Source: Hyphomicrobiaceae bacterium UBA2767
Lineage (GTDB): Bacteria > Pseudomonadota > Alphaproteobacteria > Rhizobiales > Methyloligellaceae
Assembly: GCA_002352635.1 (NCBI GenBank)
Contig: DEIT01000249.1
Location: 1-18,991 of the forward strand
Length of the DNA: 18,991 nucleotides
Direction of reading: 5' to 3'
The translations under genes and the position numbers were made by a program. Below are positions 7,921 through 16,090 of this stretch, one piece after another. The notes under the pieces are model-generated. The model had not been told where the DNA came from and made no database searches. It saw only the letters and a program-made list of their open reading frames with translations. Numbering within the stretch: the first letter of the stretch is position 1; each line of letters starts with the position of its first letter.

Positions 7921-8195
7921 CGTCTGCCTCCGCGCGAATCCGGGGGCGCCAGTTCCGCCTTGCTGATGGCATGGTTTGTCGTATCGCGCGTGATGACGAT
8001 CCAGGATCGGCATCCGCCGACATGCTGCCAATACTCGCGGTGCCGCCCCGCAGGATTGTCGTGGATATACACATAGTCGACCCACGCCGACGTATCCGCT
8101 TGGCGTTTACCGGTTGGGCGTTTCTTGGTGGCGTCACCGCCATACGCGAACTCATCAAGAGGACGTAGACCGCACCAGGGACACGGAATTTGCAT
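7917..8195 (-). CDS. soxD: Sarcosine oxidase, delta subunit
   Basis: A 92-residue protein beginning MQIPCPWCG. It carries the zinc ligands known from bacterial tetrameric sarcosine oxidase: C5 and C8 at the N-terminus, and H58 and C62 in QHVGGC (numbering here). Other family landmarks are RPLDEFAYGGDA, DYVYIHDNPAGRHREYW and CRSWIVITRDT. SoxD is a small zinc-binding subunit needed for assembly of the complex. A strong AGGAGG lies 7 nt before the ATG and overlaps the soxB stop codon; soxD overlaps soxA by 4 nt (ATGA). Length and context fit the soxBDAG order exactly. Confidence 0.95.
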   Translation of the reverse strand: MQIPCPWCGLRPLDEFAYGGDATKKRPTGKRQADTSAWVDYVYIHDNPAGRHREYWQHVGGCRSWIVITRDTTNHAISKAELAPPDSRGGRR

Positions 8196-8206
8196 TGCGC
8201 GGCCTC

Positions 8207-9460
8207 CTAATGCTTTCCGGGCTGCGGACCAGCCCCGTTTTCGTTGATCACATTCCCGGTTTCAAAGCGCGAAAGCGTGAAGCCGGAGGCGAATGGATGA
8301 GGCTCGTCGTTGGCAATGAGATGGGCAAACGTCCATCCCGAGGCCGGCGTGCCCTTGAACCCGCCGTAACACCAGCCGCCGTTGAAAAAGAGACCCTTCA
8401 CGGGTGTCTTGGTTATGAACGGACTGCCGTCCGGCGTCATGTCATTGATGCCGCCCCAATGGCGCAACAACCGCAAACGGCTGAGGCGTGGCATCAACGA
8501 TGCAGCACATTCTGCGACACCGCTCACCACCGACATATTTCCGCGCTGCGCGTAGCTGTTGTAACCATCGAGATCGCCATTGAAGACGAGCCCGCCCTTG
8601 TCCGACTGGACGATGGAAAAATGTGCGGCGGCAAACATTACGACAGTATCAAGCACCGGTTTTACTGGCTCGGTCACGAAGCATTGCAGGACATGGCTTT
8701 CGATCGGCAGCTTCAAGCCCGCCATCTGCGCAACAAGGGTGGAGCGACCCGCAACGACAATGCCGACTTTTCTGGCACTTATCGCACCGCGTGACGTCTC
8801 GACACCACGCACCTGCCCCTTCTCGATCCTGAAACCAGTGACTTCACAATTCTGGATAACATCGACGCCCCGCATGTCTGCAGCCCGCGCAAATCCCCAC
8901 ACAACCGCATCATGGCGCACGCTGCCGCCACGGGGTTGCAACAACCCGCCAAGAACCGGAAAACGCGCATTGGGAGAGCAATCAACCAGTGGTGCCAGCT
9001 TCTTGACGTCTTCTCTACTGACCAGGACGGAATCGATACCGTTGAGGCTGAAGGCATTGCCGCGCCGGATTGCCGCGTCGCGCTGAGCCGGTGTGTGGAA
9101 CACATTCAGCGCACCACGTTGGCTGAGCATGACATTGTAGTTCAGGTCCTGCGACAGCCCTTCCCAGAGCTTGAGCGAGTGTTCATAAAACTGGCTGTTT
9201 TCGGGACAGAGATAATTCGAGCGCACGATCGTCGTGTTACGTCCGATATTGCCATTGCCGAGATACCCCTTCTCAAGCACCGCCACATTGGTGACGCCAT
9301 GATTGCGCGCGAGGTAATGCGCTGTCGCCAGGCCGTGACCGCCGCCGCCAACAATGATCACGTCATAGGACTTCTTGGGTTCAGGGTTACGCCAGACCTT
9401 CGGCCAGTGTTTGTGGCCAGTAGCCGCATTGCGGATGATGGAACTCAGGGAGTAGCGCAC
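8207..9460 (-). CDS. soxB: Sarcosine oxidase, beta subunit
   Basis: A 417-residue FAD-dependent amine oxidoreductase (DAO fold) with the dinucleotide motif VIIVGGGGHG at 34-43. It has the typical SoxB start MRYSLSSIIR and the RHDAV motif, in which H183 is the likely covalent attachment residue for FMN; the known enzyme carries both non-covalent FAD and covalent FMN on this chain. SoxB performs the oxidation of sarcosine to an imine, which is passed on to the folate site of SoxA. The C-terminal segment with GLFFNGGWCYGGFKGTPASG closes the flavin pocket. The start is GTG at 9460 and shares one base with the TAG of the preceding MmgE/PrpD gene (TAGTG), so translation is probably coupled. Function is well supported; activity on N-methyl compounds other than sarcosine is possible. 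Confidence 0.95.
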   Translation of the reverse strand: MRYSLSSIIRNAATGHKHWPKVWRNPEPKKSYDVIIVGGGGHGLATAHYLARNHGVTNVAVLEKGYLGNGNIGRNTTIVRSNYLCPENSQFYEHSLKLWEGLSQDLNYNVMLSQRGALNVFHTPAQRDAAIRRGNAFSLNGIDSVLVSREDVKKLAPLVDCSPNARFPVLGGLLQPRGGSVRHDAVVWGFARAADMRGVDVIQNCEVTGFRIEKGQVRGVETSRGAISARKVGIVVAGRSTLVAQMAGLKLPIESHVLQCFVTEPVKPVLDTVVMFAAAHFSIVQSDKGGLVFNGDLDGYNSYAQRGNMSVVSGVAECAASLMPRLSRLRLLRHWGGINDMTPDGSPFITKTPVKGLFFNGGWCYGGFKGTPASGWTFAHLIANDEPHPFASGFTLSRFETGNVINENGAGPQPGKH

Positions 9461-10842
9461 TAGCTTTCTTCCCCAATGAGTACGGTGACGTTCTCGATGC
9501 TTTCAATATCCCACAGGCCTGTCAGTACAGCCTCGCTGCGCTCATCCGACCATCCGGCAAACGCTGTACACTTGCGGAACTTATCGGCAATCTCTTCATC
9601 GGACATAGGGTTTTCCGGCATACCCGTTGGTGCGCCAAGAAAATCAGTGACGCGCGTCCCGTCATCCATCTCGATCGTGATGCGCGCGCACTCGGGATAG
9701 CGCGGCTGATAGTCCGGACCATTAAGATCTTCCGCCTCAACCATCTTGACCTTCTCCATCGCGGTCTGGAACGCAGTGTCAGCAAATATGTTCTGAGAAA
9801 TCTGTTCCGGGCCGAGTTCACCGAATGCGAGAACACAACCGACTGCAAACGGCATGGAAAACTGCGCCTGCGCGGGTGTTTCTGGTCGGTGGTGCACGAG
9901 ACTGATCTCTACGAGTTTCGGGACCTCACAAAGGACCCGTGACACCTGCTCCCGTTCCAGGCCGTTTTTTTCGATCAACTCCTGCGTCATTTCGATTGCC
10001 GCCTGGGCCGCGGAGCACACAGGTGCTGCCTTGACGGCCACACCCGGATCGACCAGGCACCAGATGCTGCCAAGCCCTGCCAGACCTGCGGGATCAGATT
10101 TTCCGTCATTCATCAGCTGGAGGACGCCACGGCGATCTTCGAACACTTGTTTTGGCGCCGTGTTCCCCTGCGCTGCCATCAGAGCCGATTCAAGCCCGAG
10201 CCGTGTGGCCTGTCCCGCCAGGATCGGTTTGGCATCGTGTCCGAGCATGGCAAGCATGCCATTGGCCTGTATCGCAGCAAGTGAAATTGCAGTCGTCGTT
10301 TTCTCCGTATTCAGGGTAAGTGCTTTTGCGGCGCCTGCCGCCGATCCGATGGCACCAAGCGTGCCCGTCGCCCACCAGCCGGACATGTAGTGGCTTTCGG
10401 TCAATGTCAGACCGAGCGCATAAGTTGCCTCCGATCCAGCGACAAAGGCCTCAAGAAACTGCCCACCGTTGCAACGGGCGTGCTCGGCAGCCGCCAGCAC
10501 CGCAGGCAGAACAATCGTTGAACCATGCAAGATGCCGGCATAGCTCGTATCGTCGAAATCGAGTGCGTGTGCGGATGTGCCATTCGCAAGGGCCGCTCCC
10601 GTGGCAGACGAATGCTGCCCGGTGCCCAGTACGGTGCATGGGCCGGAGCCATACTGCTCGCTCAGATGAGCCGCAATCCGCTGCGCGACCGGTGTCCGGC
10701 TTCCAGCAACAGCGACACCGAGGGTATCAATGATGCAACGCCTCGCAGCGTGACGCACATTTTCAGGAACGTCGGAAAGATCGAGGCCTGCCGCCCATTC
10801 CGCGAGTTGCTGAGCAATCGTCATATCGGAATTGCCGGTCAT
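9460..10842 (-). CDS. MmgE/PrpD family protein, function unassigned
   Basis: The 460-residue protein has the full length of the family (about 450-480). It shows the conserved N-terminal helical domain, CIIDTLGVAVAGS (35-47) and the active-site region ANGTSAHALDFDDT (about 91-104), and the YMSGWWATGTLGAIGSAAGAA block. Characterised members include 2-methylcitrate dehydratase, cis-aconitate decarboxylase and iminodisuccinate epimerase, so the reaction may be dehydration, decarboxylation or proton exchange next to a carboxylate; sequence alone does not decide. It starts ATGA-overlapped with the end of the DMGDH-like gene and ends one base into soxB, so it is embedded in the sarcosine oxidase operon and probably acts on an intermediate or on the imported substrate. 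A prpD role in propionate use is unlikely because prpB/prpC are absent here. Ile/Gly composition and codon use look like the neighbours. Confidence 0.85.
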   Translation of the reverse strand: MTGNSDMTIAQQLAEWAAGLDLSDVPENVRHAARRCIIDTLGVAVAGSRTPVAQRIAAHLSEQYGSGPCTVLGTGQHSSATGAALANGTSAHALDFDDTSYAGILHGSTIVLPAVLAAAEHARCNGGQFLEAFVAGSEATYALGLTLTESHYMSGWWATGTLGAIGSAAGAAKALTLNTEKTTTAISLAAIQANGMLAMLGHDAKPILAGQATRLGLESALMAAQGNTAPKQVFEDRRGVLQLMNDGKSDPAGLAGLGSIWCLVDPGVAVKAAPVCSAAQAAIEMTQELIEKNGLEREQVSRVLCEVPKLVEISLVHHRPETPAQAQFSMPFAVGCVLAFGELGPEQISQNIFADTAFQTAMEKVKMVEAEDLNGPDYQPRYPECARITIEMDDGTRVTDFLGAPTGMPENPMSDEEIADKFRKCTAFAGWSDERSEAVLTGLWDIESIENVTVLIGEES

Positions 10843-13274
10843 GCGACCACCGCAAAAGCTTCACTCTGCCGCATCCGCACCCCCTCCGGATCGAATGCTG
10901 CATTGAGCGTTACCGCACCTGCAGCACGCTCACCCGCAATGTCGAGTTCAACGCGTGCGCCTTCAGGTTCAGGCAGTGCGTTCAAATCGACATAAGCCAG
11001 GGCAACGGACCGGCCAACGCGGTAGCCGAAAGCCGCCGACGTCACCTGCCCAGCCACCCTGCCGCCTGCATAGACCGGTTCGTCGCCAAGCGGATTGGCT
11101 TCCAGATCTTCGAGAATGATTGTCACAAGGCGCGATGAGACGCCTTCCGCTCGCAGGCGCGCCAATGCGTCCGATCCTGCAAAGCGGCCCTTCTTCTTCA
11201 CCGAAAACTCAAGACCGGCCTGCATTGGTGTGGTGTCGCTGTCGAGATCGTGCCCCATGGCAAGGAAGCGCTTTTCGATGCGCATCGACGTCTGCGCGAA
11301 CAATCCAGCCGGCCGGGCGCCGGCGCCCGTGAGCGCGTCACATAACTTTCCGGCGTCGTCGGCAGCACAGGTGAGTTCAAACCCACATTCACCCACATAA
11401 GAGACCCGCGCTGCAATCACGTCGACACCACCAACATTGAACCTGCCTTGCCGAAAGTATCCAAGCCGGGCCATCTCGCTCGCGTCGAGCTCCGCAATAA
11501 TGCGCGCGGCTTCCGGTCCCATCAGACCAAGAACAGCGAATTCCTCCGTCTCATCGGTAAGGGTGACATACTCACCGTCTCTCAAATGACGGCGCAGCCA
11601 GACCAGGTCGTGATTGATTGCGGTGGTTCCCACATAGAGCCGATAGTCGTCAGCGCCCAGCCTCAATGCTGTAAAATCGCTCTCGTAGCCGCCACGTTCA
11701 TTGAGCATGCCTGTATAGATCACGCTGCCGGGGGCGCGCGTCATGTCATTGGTGCAAACGCGATTGAGAAATTCTTCTGCATCCGGACCCCTTACCCTGA
11801 CCTTGCCGAAGGTCGACTGATCGAAAATGGCGGCGCGTTTGTGTGCCGCCTCCACTTCCCGTCCGACCTGCTCAAACCATTCCGGCTGCCCGAAGGTAAG
11901 ATGCGGCTCGGCTACACAGTCGAAGTATTGCGGCCGTTCCCAGCCAAAGACTTGCCCAAAACGCGCACCAGCTTTGACCCACCTGTCATGAAGCGGCGTC
12001 TTGCGCAGCACGCGCCCTGTCTCCCATTGATGACCGGGATACGCGATGGCGTAATGCTTCCCCAAGACTTCCGGCGCACGCGCCATCAGAAATTCAAGTT
12101 GGTTTTCGACGCGCGGAAACCGCGTCGGATCGACCTCGTCGAGTGCGAAGGGCGGCGCACCATCAATGATCCATTGTGCCAGCGCCCACCCTGCACCGCC
12201 ACCGGTGGCAATGCCGACCGAGTTCATGCCACAGCATAGCCAAAGCCCTTCGGAATTTGGCGCCCGGCCAAGCAGGAACGATCCATCCGGTGTGAAACTC
12301 TCCGGCCCGTTCAGCAACATGCGCACTTCGGCATGCTCCAAGACCGGCAGACGGTGCAACGCATTCACCATCATCGGCTCAAAGTGATCCCAGTCTTCGT
12401 CAAGCAGACCGAACGCAAAATTCCCTCCAAGCGTCGCAGGGTCAATCGGCTTTCCCATTGGCTCGAAGCATCCGACAAGCAGACCGCCAACCTCATCGCG
12501 GATGTAGAGATGGGAATCATGGTCGGACAAGGTCGGTAAATGGCCATCGATGCCGTCGACCGGCTTTGTCAGCAAATAGAAATGTTCGCAAGGCAGAAGC
12601 GGCGCCTGCGTTCCAGCCAATTCTGCAAGTTCACGGCTCCACAGCCCGGCACAGATAACGACACAATCGGTGCGGACCTCCCCCGCATTCGTCGTGACAC
12701 CGGCAATGCGGCCGTCGTGCTTGAGAAATCCCGTAACAGCGGTGTCTTCAAAAATGCGCGCGCCATTCGCCTTTGCGCCTTTTGCCAGTGCCTGACAGAA
12801 ATCGGTCGGGTTGACGCGACCATCATCGGGCGACCAGACCGCACCAATTGCGTCATCAACATTGGCGAGCGGCCAGAGATTGCGAAGTTCGCCAATCCCG
12901 ATTTCCTCCGCCTGAACCCCATATGCCTTGGCCAGGGCCGCCTGGCGCCGGATGTGGGTCAGACGATCCGGGTTGGTAGCAATCGAAATCGATCCGGTTT
13001 GATACCAACCGGTCTGCTGACCAGTTTCCCTTTCAAGCTCGGCATAGAGTTTTGCACTGTATTGAATGAGGCGCGTCAGATTTTGGGTTGAGCGCAACTG
13101 CCGGACCTGTGCGGCGGAATGCCAGGTTGTCCCAGACGTAAGCTGATTACGCTCCAGCAAAACGACGTCCCTCACCCCCAGCTTCGCCAGGTGATAAAGG
13201 ACGGAGCATCCCATTGCCCCCCCACCAATGACCACTGCTGCTGCCTGTGCGGGCAGCGTCTGATCAGCGGACAT
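10839..13274 (-). CDS. FAD-dependent dimethylglycine/sarcosine dehydrogenase-like protein with GcvT domain
   Basis: An 811-residue two-part flavoprotein. Residues ~13-390 form a DAO-type FAD domain with VVIGGGAMG (14-22) and LTSGTTWHSAAQ, in which H52 corresponds to the histidine that carries covalent FAD in mitochondrial DMGDH/SARDH. An FAO_M linker region follows, and from about 430 to the end there is a GcvT-type folate-binding domain (FDQSTFGKVRVRGPDAEEF onwards). Known relatives oxidise N-methyl groups of dimethylglycine or sarcosine and hand the C1 unit to tetrahydrofolate. The best start is the ATG at 13274: GGGGAGGA ends 9 nt before it, while the ATG at 13283 would abut that ribosome binding site. 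It is the first gene of the leftward operon and would supply sarcosine to SoxBDAG if it acts on dimethylglycine. The exact secondary or tertiary amine substrate is not certain. Confidence 0.88.
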   Translation of the reverse strand: MSADQTLPAQAAAVVIGGGAMGCSVLYHLAKLGVRDVVLLERNQLTSGTTWHSAAQVRQLRSTQNLTRLIQYSAKLYAELERETGQQTGWYQTGSISIATNPDRLTHIRRQAALAKAYGVQAEEIGIGELRNLWPLANVDDAIGAVWSPDDGRVNPTDFCQALAKGAKANGARIFEDTAVTGFLKHDGRIAGVTTNAGEVRTDCVVICAGLWSRELAELAGTQAPLLPCEHFYLLTKPVDGIDGHLPTLSDHDSHLYIRDEVGGLLVGCFEPMGKPIDPATLGGNFAFGLLDEDWDHFEPMMVNALHRLPVLEHAEVRMLLNGPESFTPDGSFLLGRAPNSEGLWLCCGMNSVGIATGGGAGWALAQWIIDGAPPFALDEVDPTRFPRVENQLEFLMARAPEVLGKHYAIAYPGHQWETGRVLRKTPLHDRWVKAGARFGQVFGWERPQYFDCVAEPHLTFGQPEWFEQVGREVEAAHKRAAIFDQSTFGKVRVRGPDAEEFLNRVCTNDMTRAPGSVIYTGMLNERGGYESDFTALRLGADDYRLYVGTTAINHDLVWLRRHLRDGEYVTLTDETEEFAVLGLMGPEAARIIAELDASEMARLGYFRQGRFNVGGVDVIAARVSYVGECGFELTCAADDAGKLCDALTGAGARPAGLFAQTSMRIEKRFLAMGHDLDSDTTPMQAGLEFSVKKKGRFAGSDALARLRAEGVSSRLVTIILEDLEANPLGDEPVYAGGRVAGQVTSAAFGYRVGRSVALAYVDLNALPEPEGARVELDIAGERAAGAVTLNAAFDPEGVRMRQSEAFAVVA

Positions 13275-13283
13275 GGGACCCAT

Positions 13284-13290
13284 TCCTCCC
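13284..13290 (-). promoter_or_regulatory. Ribosome binding site that decides the DMGDH-like start
   Basis: On the minus strand GGGAGGA directly abuts an ATG at 13283, leaving no spacer, but sits 9 nt before the in-frame ATG at 13274. The second ATG is therefore the likely start. Confidence 0.6.
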
Positions 13291-13328
13291 CGAAATACAC
13301 GTTTGCCGTAAGGTCAAACTTGATTCAT

Positions 13329-13348
13329 ATTGAAACATGTGTTTCAAT
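13329..13348. promoter_or_regulatory. Near-perfect 20-bp palindrome, likely RpiR operator
   Basis: Arms ATTGAAACA (13329-13337) and TGTTTCAAT (13340-13348) are exact 9-bp inverted repeats around a 2-nt centre. The palindrome lies in the AT-rich gap between the divergent DMGDH-sox operon and the RpiR-type regulator gene, where a local operator is expected. Binding by that regulator is inference. Confidence 0.65.
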
Positions 13349-13353
13349 TTAAT

Positions 13354-13376
13354 TGTATTTGTAATACATATATTAC
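13354..13376. promoter_or_regulatory. Two overlapping palindromes, possible second operator
   Basis: TGTATT (13354-13359) pairs with AATACA (13363-13368) around TGT, and GTAATA (13361-13366) pairs with TATTAC (13371-13376) around CATA. The TGTA-N7-TACA form recalls the ends of HexR sites, and HexR is an RpiR-family protein, but the interior differs. The AT-rich bases probably also contain promoter elements for one or both genes. Confidence 0.4.
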
Positions 13377-13418
13377 GAAATTATCCGGCGTGTCCATCGC
13401 CAATGAGGGGTGCAGGCG

Positions 13419-14300
13419 TTGCAGGTTTCCCGGTCCATCCAGGACACGATTATGGCCCGTTTTGACGGGCTGAGCCCGAAGCTGCGCCGGGCGGCAGAGT
13501 TCGTTGTCGAGCATCCCGACGAAGTTGCGACCCGCACGTTGCGCCAGGTCGCGAAGGCAGCCAACCTCGCACCACCGACGCTTTCTCGGCTTGCGCGCGC
13601 ACTCGACTGCGAGACCTATGAAGATCTGCGTGAAATCTGCCGTGGAGAACTCAAACGCCGCAACCGCATCCTTGCCGACAAGGCCGAGGCACTGTTGCAA
13701 CTCTCGACCGAAACCGTACCCGGCGCCAAGTCTGGCGTGTTCATCGCACAAGCCGGTGCGGCAATCGAAAACATTCAAGATCTGATCGAAAGCATCGATC
13801 TGGAGAAGTTGCGTTCAGCGGCAAAGACGCTAGCAACTGCACGCAAGGTGGTCTTGTTCGGAACATCGAGCGGTCTCGCCGTTGCGCAGTATTTCGCCTG
13901 TATGGGACGGCTTGCTTTCGACAATTGGCGCGTTGCCGGTGCCGACGGTTCGCTATGGGCCACGAGCCTCACCGATATCGGGCCGGGCGACGCTGTATTT
14001 CTCGTTTCAATCCGACCCTACGGCAACCTGCCCGTACGAGCGGCGCAGGCGGCTCGTGATGCCGGTGCTGAAGTCATCGCCATTACCGATGATCTTGCCT
14101 CGCCATACGTTTCCATTGCTTCCGAGTGTTTCATCGTCGGAACCGAAAGTCCGCAGTTCTTTCCCTCGCACATTGCTGCTCTGGCACTCATTGAGGGTTT
14201 GATGGGGATGATCGTGCGGCGCGGTGGGAACAAAGCCGCAGAACGGATTCAACAGGCCGAATCCTCGGCCCATTCGATCGGGGAGTATTGGGTCAATTAG
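13419..14300 (+). CDS. RpiR/MurR-family transcriptional regulator with SIS domain
   Basis: About 293 residues, the normal size for this family. The N-terminal HTH_6 domain (roughly the first 80 residues) includes LRQVAKAANLAPPTLSRLARAL as the helix-turn-helix. The C-terminal SIS domain begins near KVVLFGTSSGLAVAQYF and continues through GDAVFLVSIRPYGN and VIAITDDLASPYVSIA; in relatives this fold binds phosphosugars or other small effectors. It is divergent from the DMGDH-sox operon and points into the ABC transporter genes, with palindromes in the shared gap, so it probably regulates both. An in-frame stop at 13404 limits the 5' end. TTG at 13419 has GAGGGG 8 nt before it; GTG at 13410 has no spacer, and ATG at 13452 has AGGA 7 nt before it, so the start is uncertain by up to 14 residues. 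The effector is unknown. Confidence 0.88.
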   Translation: MQVSRSIQDTIMARFDGLSPKLRRAAEFVVEHPDEVATRTLRQVAKAANLAPPTLSRLARALDCETYEDLREICRGELKRRNRILADKAEALLQLSTETVPGAKSGVFIAQAGAAIENIQDLIESIDLEKLRSAAKTLATARKVVLFGTSSGLAVAQYFACMGRLAFDNWRVAGADGSLWATSLTDIGPGDAVFLVSIRPYGNLPVRAAQAARDAGAEVIAITDDLASPYVSIASECFIVGTESPQFFPSHIAALALIEGLMGMIVRRGGNKAAERIQQAESSAHSIGEYWVN

Positions 14301-14328
14301 TCGGCAGGATCAAATCAGGAATTGCCGA
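14301..14328 (+). other. Inverted repeat just after the RpiR-type gene
   Basis: TCGGCA (14301-14306) pairs with TGCCGA (14323-14328) around a 16-nt loop immediately downstream of the stop codon. There is no T-run, so termination is doubtful. A second short hairpin, TGGACC/GGTCCA (14360-14377), lies further on before the binding-protein gene. A weak promoter-like pair TTGCCG/TGAGAT with 17-nt spacing (14322-14350) overlaps the region. Confidence 0.3.
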
Positions 14329-14401
14329 ATGAAGAAATTTGCAGTGAGATGAATGTCAGTGGACCGACGAAGGTCCAGAACAGTGTAGGGAGGAGAGTGA
14401 A

Positions 14402-15253
14402 ATGAAACTGAAGTCGATTGCATTTGCCGGTATGGCCGGTGTTGTGGCGGTTGGAGCCTTCTCGGCTTCCGCTGCGGCCGAAGTCTGCAAAAACGAAGCC
14501 TGGAAAAAGGCAATGAGCCGCGGAAAGCTGATTGTCGGCGTCAAGGCCGACTACAAGCCTTGGGGTTTTCGAGACTCCAGTGGCAAGATTGTCGGCATGG
14601 AAGCAGACATGGCCAAGGAAGTTGCCGACACGATGGGTCTGGACGTCGAGTTGGTGGCTGTCCAGTCCTCAAACCGGATGCAGTTCCTCGAGCAGGGCAA
14701 GATCGATCTTATGATCGCAACCATGTCGGACCGTCCTGACCGCCGGAAGGTCGTCGGAATCGTCGGTCCGAATTATTACACGTCCGGTACGAACGTCATG
14801 GCGCCGAAAGCCGTCGGTCTGAAGAAGTGGTCGGACCTGAAAGACAAGCCCGTCTGCGGCAAGCAAGGCGCTTTCTACAACAAGATCGTTACCGAGCGCC
14901 ACGGCGCCAAGGTTATTGCCTTTACAGGCAATGCCGAAGCCAAGCAGGCACTTCGCGACAAGAAGTGCATTGCCTGGGTCTATGACGACTCTTCAATTGT
15001 GTCGGACCTCACCTCAGGTCAGTACAACGATTACGAGATGCCCTTGAATTCAGAGGATGACAATCCCTGGGCGCTCGCAGTGCCAAAAGCCGAAGCGAAT
15101 TGCGTCTTCGGGCGCTTCATGTCCGGCATGCAGTATTACTGGCTGCAGTCTGGCAAGCTCATCGAGCTTGAGAAGAAATGGGGCATCCAGCCGACCAAGT
15201 TCCTGGTCGACAAGAAGGCGCAATATAAGGACTGGCTTGCCGACAAGAAATAG
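14402..15253 (+). CDS. Amino acid ABC transporter, periplasmic binding protein (SBP family 3)
   Basis: A 283-residue secreted protein. Residues 1-26 form a signal peptide (KLK, hydrophobic core, ASAAA before E27), giving a periplasmic product of about 28 kDa. The SBP_bac_3 fold is recognised by KLIVGVKADYKPWGF, MEADMAKEVADTMG (a FxVDl-like block), IDLMIATMSDRPDRRK with the arginine that in this family binds the ligand carboxylate, and WVYDDSS with the aspartate that binds the alpha-amino group. Those residues favour an alpha-amino acid-like ligand rather than a quaternary betaine. Four cysteines (29, 152, 189, 234) could form two disulfides. GGAGGAGA lies just before the ATG. A stable hairpin follows the gene, which usually means the binding protein is made in excess over the permeases. 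The ligand is probably linked to the adjacent N-demethylation operon. Confidence 0.92.
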   Translation: MKLKSIAFAGMAGVVAVGAFSASAAAEVCKNEAWKKAMSRGKLIVGVKADYKPWGFRDSSGKIVGMEADMAKEVADTMGLDVELVAVQSSNRMQFLEQGKIDLMIATMSDRPDRRKVVGIVGPNYYTSGTNVMAPKAVGLKKWSDLKDKPVCGKQGAFYNKIVTERHGAKVIAFTGNAEAKQALRDKKCIAWVYDDSSIVSDLTSGQYNDYEMPLNSEDDNPWALAVPKAEANCVFGRFMSGMQYYWLQSGKLIELEKKWGIQPTKFLVDKKAQYKDWLADKK

Positions 15254-15267
15254 GTTTCACTTTATTT

Positions 15268-15303
15268 CGGCTCCGGGGAATGTGACAGCGTTCCCCGGAA
15301 CCG
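15268..15303 (+). other. Stable intercistronic hairpin after the binding-protein gene
   Basis: TCCGGGGAA (15272-15280) pairs exactly with TTCCCCGGA (15291-15299) around a 10-nt loop. After one mismatch CGG (15268-15270) pairs with CCG (15301-15303). No U-run follows, so it most likely protects the upstream binding-protein mRNA from 3' decay rather than ending transcription; partial attenuation is possible. Confidence 0.65.
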
Positions 15304-15330
15304 TCCCAATGGTTGAGGCTCTGGGGGGAT

Positions 15331-16086
15331 ATGCTTCAGTCGATTCAAGATTATTTCCGGCAACTCGCGGAAACCAACCCGAGCTGGAATTTCATATACA
15401 TATACGACCCGGTTCAGACGGCACGCGTGCTGGACGGGCTTTGGATGACGATCATACTCTCCGTAGTCTGCGTCATTCTTTCGGTCGTGATCGGCGTTGT
15501 CGGTGCTTTGCTGCAAGGCTCACCGAGGCGATGGGTCCGATCGGTTGTGCAGGGCTACATCCAGTTTTTTCGAAACACCCCTCCCCTTATCCAACTCCTG
15601 TTTTTCTATTTCGCACTTGGCCAGTTTACACCGAGCTATTCGCCCGATGGCTGGCTCGAGGTGCCGATTATTTCCAATGTCGGCTGGGCAATCATTTCGC
15701 TGTCTTTCTTCGCCGGCGCCTTTAACGTCGAGATCTTCCGGTCCGGCATTGAAGCCGTTCCCGAATCCACCAAGGAAGCATCAGAATCTCTGGGAATGAA
15801 CCGCCTGCAGACCTACATATATGTGGTTCTGCCGTTGGCGTTCCGGGTCAGTCTTCCGTCGCTCAACAACAATCTTGTCAATCTGGTCAAGACCACGACC
15901 CAGGCTATCGTTATCGCGGTGCCGGAGCTGCTCTACCAGCTTGTCAGCATCTATAACGACTACTCCACCGCCCAGAATGCCTGCATGGTATTGATGTTCT
16001 TAGTCTACATCGTGCTCGTCGGCATCCTTGTGCTTGGCATGAACCGATGGGAACGCGGCATGCGCATCCCGGGTTATGGAGCATAG
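15331..16086 (+). CDS. Amino acid ABC transporter, permease subunit 1
   Basis: A 251-residue inner-membrane permease of the HisM/GlnP type. Hydrophobic segments near 35-58 (WMTIILSVVCVILSVVIGVVGAL), 75-95, 110-130, 175-195 and 215-240 give about five membrane spans. The cytoplasmic EAA loop EASESLGMNRLQTYIYVVLP, which docks the ATPase, is clear. The start is taken as ATG 15331; the frame also opens at a TTG at 15313 without a better ribosome binding site. The stop overlaps the next permease gene's region around 16076-16086, so the two are translationally coupled. It works with the second permease, the ATPase and the binding protein to import the ligand across the inner membrane. Confidence 0.92.
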   Translation: MLQSIQDYFRQLAETNPSWNFIYIYDPVQTARVLDGLWMTIILSVVCVILSVVIGVVGALLQGSPRRWVRSVVQGYIQFFRNTPPLIQLLFFYFALGQFTPSYSPDGWLEVPIISNVGWAIISLSFFAGAFNVEIFRSGIEAVPESTKEASESLGMNRLQTYIYVVLPLAFRVSLPSLNNNLVNLVKTTTQAIVIAVPELLYQLVSIYNDYSTAQNACMVLMFLVYIVLVGILVLGMNRWERGMRIPGYGA

Positions 16087-16090
16087 GGCC

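Noticed and set aside
7921..8085. N-terminal extension of the soxA frame
   Set aside because: It lies within soxD coding sequence in another frame, and the ATG at 7920 overlaps the soxD stop as expected. SoxA proteins begin close to this Met.
11448..12239. 263-codon plus-strand frame inside the DMGDH-like gene
   Set aside because: Antisense to a well-supported flavoprotein, with no ribosome binding site or recognisable domain.
14360..14377. TGGACC/GGTCCA hairpin before the binding-protein gene taken as a terminator
   Set aside because: The stem is only 6 bp and no T-run follows, so it is too weak to call.
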